Origin: Betaproteobacteria bacterium
GTDB lineage: Bacteria > Pseudomonadota > Gammaproteobacteria > Burkholderiales > Gallionellaceae
Direction of reading: 5' to 3'
Assembly: GCA_021413765.1 (NCBI GenBank)
Contig: JAIOPT010000068.1
Coordinates: 1-50,344 of the forward strand
DNA: 50,344 bases
A model generated the notes under the pieces. It made no database searches. It saw nothing but the letters and a program-made list of their open reading frames with translations, and was not told where the DNA came from. Below, piece after piece: positions 47,677-50,344 of the stretch. Made by a program: the position numbers and the translations under genes. Positions within the stretch are counted from its first letter, which is position 1. Each line of letters begins with the position of its first letter.

Positions 47677-50344
47677 ATGAACAATTTCATTGCTCTCAAC
47701 CCTCAGCACAGCGTTGTCGTGGAAGCTTGCGCGGGCAGCGGCAAAACTTGGCTGCTGGTGTCACGAATCCTGCGCCTGCTGCTGGCCGGTGTTAAGCCTG
47801 GAGAAATTTTAGCCATCACTTTTACTCGAAAAGCTGCGCAGGAAATGCAGGCGCGCTTGCACGAATGGTTACATTTTCTTGCCACGCAAGATGACACTGC
47901 TGTACGTGCTTTTCTTATGGAGCGCGAACTGCACGATGTAAGCGACAACCTGCTGGCGCGCGCGCGAAGTCTGTATCGCGACTGTCTAATGGCGCAACCT
48001 GCTATTACCATCAATACTTTTCACGGCTGGTTCATGCAGATCATCCAGCGCGCCCCGTTGAATTCTGGTCTGCTTATAGGGATGCAATTGCTGGAGCGTA
48101 CTTCGGTGCTGCATGAGGAAGCATGGCAAATGTTTGCTGATAGCCTGCGTGCCGCACCCGACGATGAGACTGCGCAAGAGATGCAATGGTTATTTGCGGA
48201 ATATGGTTTGCACAGTACGCGCACACTGCTGAAGAATTTTGTACAGAAGCGAGCCGAATGGTGGGCTTATACCAGCGGTCAGGAAGATGCGGTGGGCTAT
48301 GCGATGGAGCAACTCCGTATCAAGCTTGACGTTGATCCAGGGGGCACACCGTTTGCGGCGTTGCTGGATAAAAATTTTGAATCCAATGTACAAGCATTTG
48401 CAAGCTTGTTGCAAAGCGGCTCGGCAGCGCAACAGAAAGACGCGGGTAAGCTGATGGAAGCCTTGTGTCTACAAGATTTAGCTGCACGTTTCGAAGCACT
48501 CAGCGACAGGTTTTATACCAAAGAGGGCGAGCCGCGCAAACTCAAGGCGAATAAAGGACAGGACGAAGCACGCTATGCCAGTCTTTGTTGTGCGCTATTC
48601 GAAGTTATGCAGTCCGTGCGTGACGCGTTGACAGAGCGCGAAGCGCTGCGTATGAACCAGGCCGCGTTGCATTGCGGGGCAGCATTGCTGCAACACTATC
48701 AGGATTTGAAACTGCGTCAGCAGGTAATGGATTTTACTGATGTGGAATGGCAGGTGTGCCGCCTGCTCAGTCAGAGCGATTGTGCCGAGTATATGCAGTA
48801 CAAATTGGATAGCCGCTACAAACACGTTTTGCTGGACGAATTTCAGGATACCAACCCGGTGCAATGGCAGATTCTGCAAGCCTGGTTTGCTGCTTCTGCT
48901 GCAGTGGAATCGCGCCCAACCGTATTTGTGGTGGGTGATCCAAAGCAATCCATTTACCGCTTTCGTCGTGCCGATGCGCGCCTGTTCGGAGAAGTAAGTG
49001 CATGGCTGCAACAAGAATTTGACGCGTATCCCCTTAGCCAGAATATCACTCGGCGCAATGCCCCGGCAGTGCTACAAGCGGTAAATAGTGTGTTTGATTC
49101 GCAGCCGGATGGCTTCGTGGATTTCGAAACACACATCGCGCATCACACGAATTTACCAGGTTTTGTCACTGCCTTGCCGCTAGCGGTAATTGAAAATTCG
49201 GCCGAGATTGACGCACCGGGTAGACCGGGTTGGTTGCGTGACCCTTTGCAGGAAGCGCGTATCGAACAAGCGACCGGCGAGCGTGAAGTTGAGGCGCAGC
49301 AGTTTGCCGCTGGCATCGCCGACATCATGGCGCACTGGAGTGTGCACGATGCAGAAGGCGCAGTGCGGCGCGCAGAATACTCAGACATTATGGTATTGGT
49401 ACGCAAGCGCACCCATTTACGCGTGTATGAGAGCGCCTTGCGTACGCATCGCATTCCCTTTTTAACTTCGCGACGTGGCGGGCTGCTGGACACGTTGGAA
49501 GCGGAAGACATACAGGCTTTACTGACTTTCCTAATCACCCCATTCGCCGATTTGGAATTAGCGCAAGTTCTGCGTTCTCCCTTTTTCGCCTGCTCCGATG
49601 GCGATTTAATGCAATTGGCTCAAGACGAAATCGGTGGTAGCTGGTGGTCACGGCTGCAACGCTGTGAACAGAGTGGCGCAGCATCTGCCGAATTGTTGCG
49701 AGCGTATCGCTTGCTGAATAACTGGCTGGATCGCGCTGATAAATTGCCAGTTCATGATCTGCTTGATCGTATCTATTTTGAGGGTGATTTGTTGCATCGG
49801 TATGAAGCTGCGCTGCCTGTCGAAATGCATGAAACGATTCGCGCCAACCTGCAAGCCTTTATGGAGATTGCGCTGAATGTGGATGCCGGACGCTACCCCA
49901 GCTTGCCCCGCTTCCTTGCTGAGCTGAGAGAGCTTCGCACAGCTGACAACAATGAATCACCAGACGAAGGCAAGGTAGGTGAGGTCGGTAATGCCGTGCG
50001 CATCTACACCGTGCATGAGGCCAAGGGGCTGGAGGCACCCATCGTGTGGCTGCTTGATGCCAACGATACGCAACGTAAACCAGACAACTATGGCGTGCTG
50101 CTCGATTGGCCACCCAACGCACCGCAACCAGTGCATTTCTCGCTTTTTACGGATAAGCGTAGTCGTGGAGCCAAGCGAGCGGCTTATTTTGATGCCGATG
50201 AAAATTATATGCGGCGTGAAGAAATGAATTTGCTGTATGTCGCCATGACGCGTGCCAAACAAGCGCTGCTAGTGAGCGGGAATGGCGAATTTAAAGAAAC
50301 TTCCTGGTATGGCCTCATTTCAGCGGCTGTGGAGGAAGGTGATA
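47677..50344 (+). CDS. AddA/UvrD-type helicase-nuclease (3' end outside window)
   Basis: Open from the ATG at 47677 to the window edge (889 codons), hence not in the ORF track. GGGG precedes the start by six bases. Superfamily 1 motifs are in order: EACAGSGKTWLLVSRI (Walker A), AITFTRKAAQEMQ (Ia), VLLDEFQDTN (Walker B), GDPKQSIYRFRRAD, HEAKGLEAPIVWLLD (V) and MNLLYVAMTRAKQALL (VI). The C-terminal nuclease part lies outside. It follows the AddB-like gene by 31 bases, so the pair forms one unit. Confidence 0.95.
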   Translation, partial: MNNFIALNPQHSVVVEACAGSGKTWLLVSRILRLLLAGVKPGEILAITFTRKAAQEMQARLHEWLHFLATQDDTAVRAFLMERELHDVSDNLLARARSLYRDCLMAQPAITINTFHGWFMQIIQRAPLNSGLLIGMQLLERTSVLHEEAWQMFADSLRAAPDDETAQEMQWLFAEYGLHSTRTLLKNFVQKRAEWWAYTSGQEDAVGYAMEQLRIKLDVDPGGTPFAALLDKNFESNVQAFASLLQSGSAAQQKDAGKLMEALCLQDLAARFEALSDRFYTKEGEPRKLKANKGQDEARYASLCCALFEVMQSVRDALTEREALRMNQAALHCGAALLQHYQDLKLRQQVMDFTDVEWQVCRLLSQSDCAEYMQYKLDSRYKHVLLDEFQDTNPVQWQILQAWFAASAAVESRPTVFVVGDPKQSIYRFRRADARLFGEVSAWLQQEFDAYPLSQNITRRNAPAVLQAVNSVFDSQPDGFVDFETHIAHHTNLPGFVTALPLAVIENSAEIDAPGRPGWLRDPLQEARIEQATGEREVEAQQFAAGIADIMAHWSVHDAEGAVRRAEYSDIMVLVRKRTHLRVYESALRTHRIPFLTSRRGGLLDTLEAEDIQALLTFLITPFADLELAQVLRSPFFACSDGDLMQLAQDEIGGSWWSRLQRCEQSGAASAELLRAYRLLNNWLDRADKLPVHDLLDRIYFEGDLLHRYEAALPVEMHETIRANLQAFMEIALNVDAGRYPSLPRFLAELRELRTADNNESPDEGKVGEVGNAVRIYTVHEAKGLEAPIVWLLDANDTQRKPDNYGVLLDWPPNAPQPVHFSLFTDKRSRGAKRAAYFDADENYMRREEMNLLYVAMTRAKQALLVSGNGEFKETSWYGLISAAVEEGD

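Overview
The window reads as chromosomal DNA of a betaproteobacterium, most likely Nitrosomonadales and possibly a Gallionella/Sideroxydans-type organism. The taxonomic call is inference. It rests on the hrcA-hemH pairing, the DUF934 gene between cysI and cysH, the EarP/EF-P pair with Arg32, the xseB-ispA-dxs-folE2 block, and an AddB-like/AddA-like helicase-nuclease pair of betaproteobacterial type. Base composition is near 50% G+C by eye. No rRNA, tRNA, CRISPR array or complete insertion sequence was found.

Layout. 1-1281 (minus): a secreted SUMF1/FGE-fold protein with two PEGA-like repeats, cut by the window edge and absent from the ORF track. 1329-1466: a HicA-type toxin remnant. 1844-8587: housekeeping genes (hrcA, hemH, orn, an M48 protease, then cytochrome c, pterin dehydratase and rsgA overlapping by 4 bases each, and a CobD/CbiB-family protein). 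8787-15957: a sulfur assimilation cluster (cysN, cysD, [4Fe-4S] APS reductase, DUF934, sulfite reductase, TSUP exporter) with a divergent CysB-family regulator and a LysR-type dyad between them. 15958-17570: a small accessory island (HNH remnant, REP-like element, AlbA_2 protein, short hypothetical gene). 17702-25112: translation block thrS-infC-rpmI-rplT, then pheS-pheT-ihfA-merR. 25372-34471: the classic rimP-nusA-infB-rbfA-truB-rpsO-pnp block. 34572-36356: earP-efp. 36761-42434: mscL, xseB-ispA-dxs, a 1-Cys peroxiredoxin, folE2. 42435-44183: a compact type II restriction-modification unit (cytosine-5 methyltransferase plus HNH nuclease), preceded by a REP-like palindrome and followed by a perfect hairpin. 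44258-50344: fdxA with an unusual tail, then the AddB-like and AddA-like DNA-repair genes, the last cut by the window edge.

Functional links. The cys genes form a route from sulfate to sulfide: APS made by CysND is reduced directly by the iron-sulfur CysH (no cysC is seen here), then by a siroheme reductase without a cysJ partner here. The translation genes show several leader RNA structures: an AUA-started infC, hairpins before rpmI, a two-hairpin leader before pheS, an attenuator-like leader before rimP, and hairpins before rpsO and pnp. EarP sits next to its substrate EF-P, which carries the expected arginine.

I did not find a clearly new multi-gene system. The best candidates for novelty are the repeat-bearing SUMF1 protein, the island between cysB and thrS, the shared REP-like elements at two accessory loci, and the leader RNAs.
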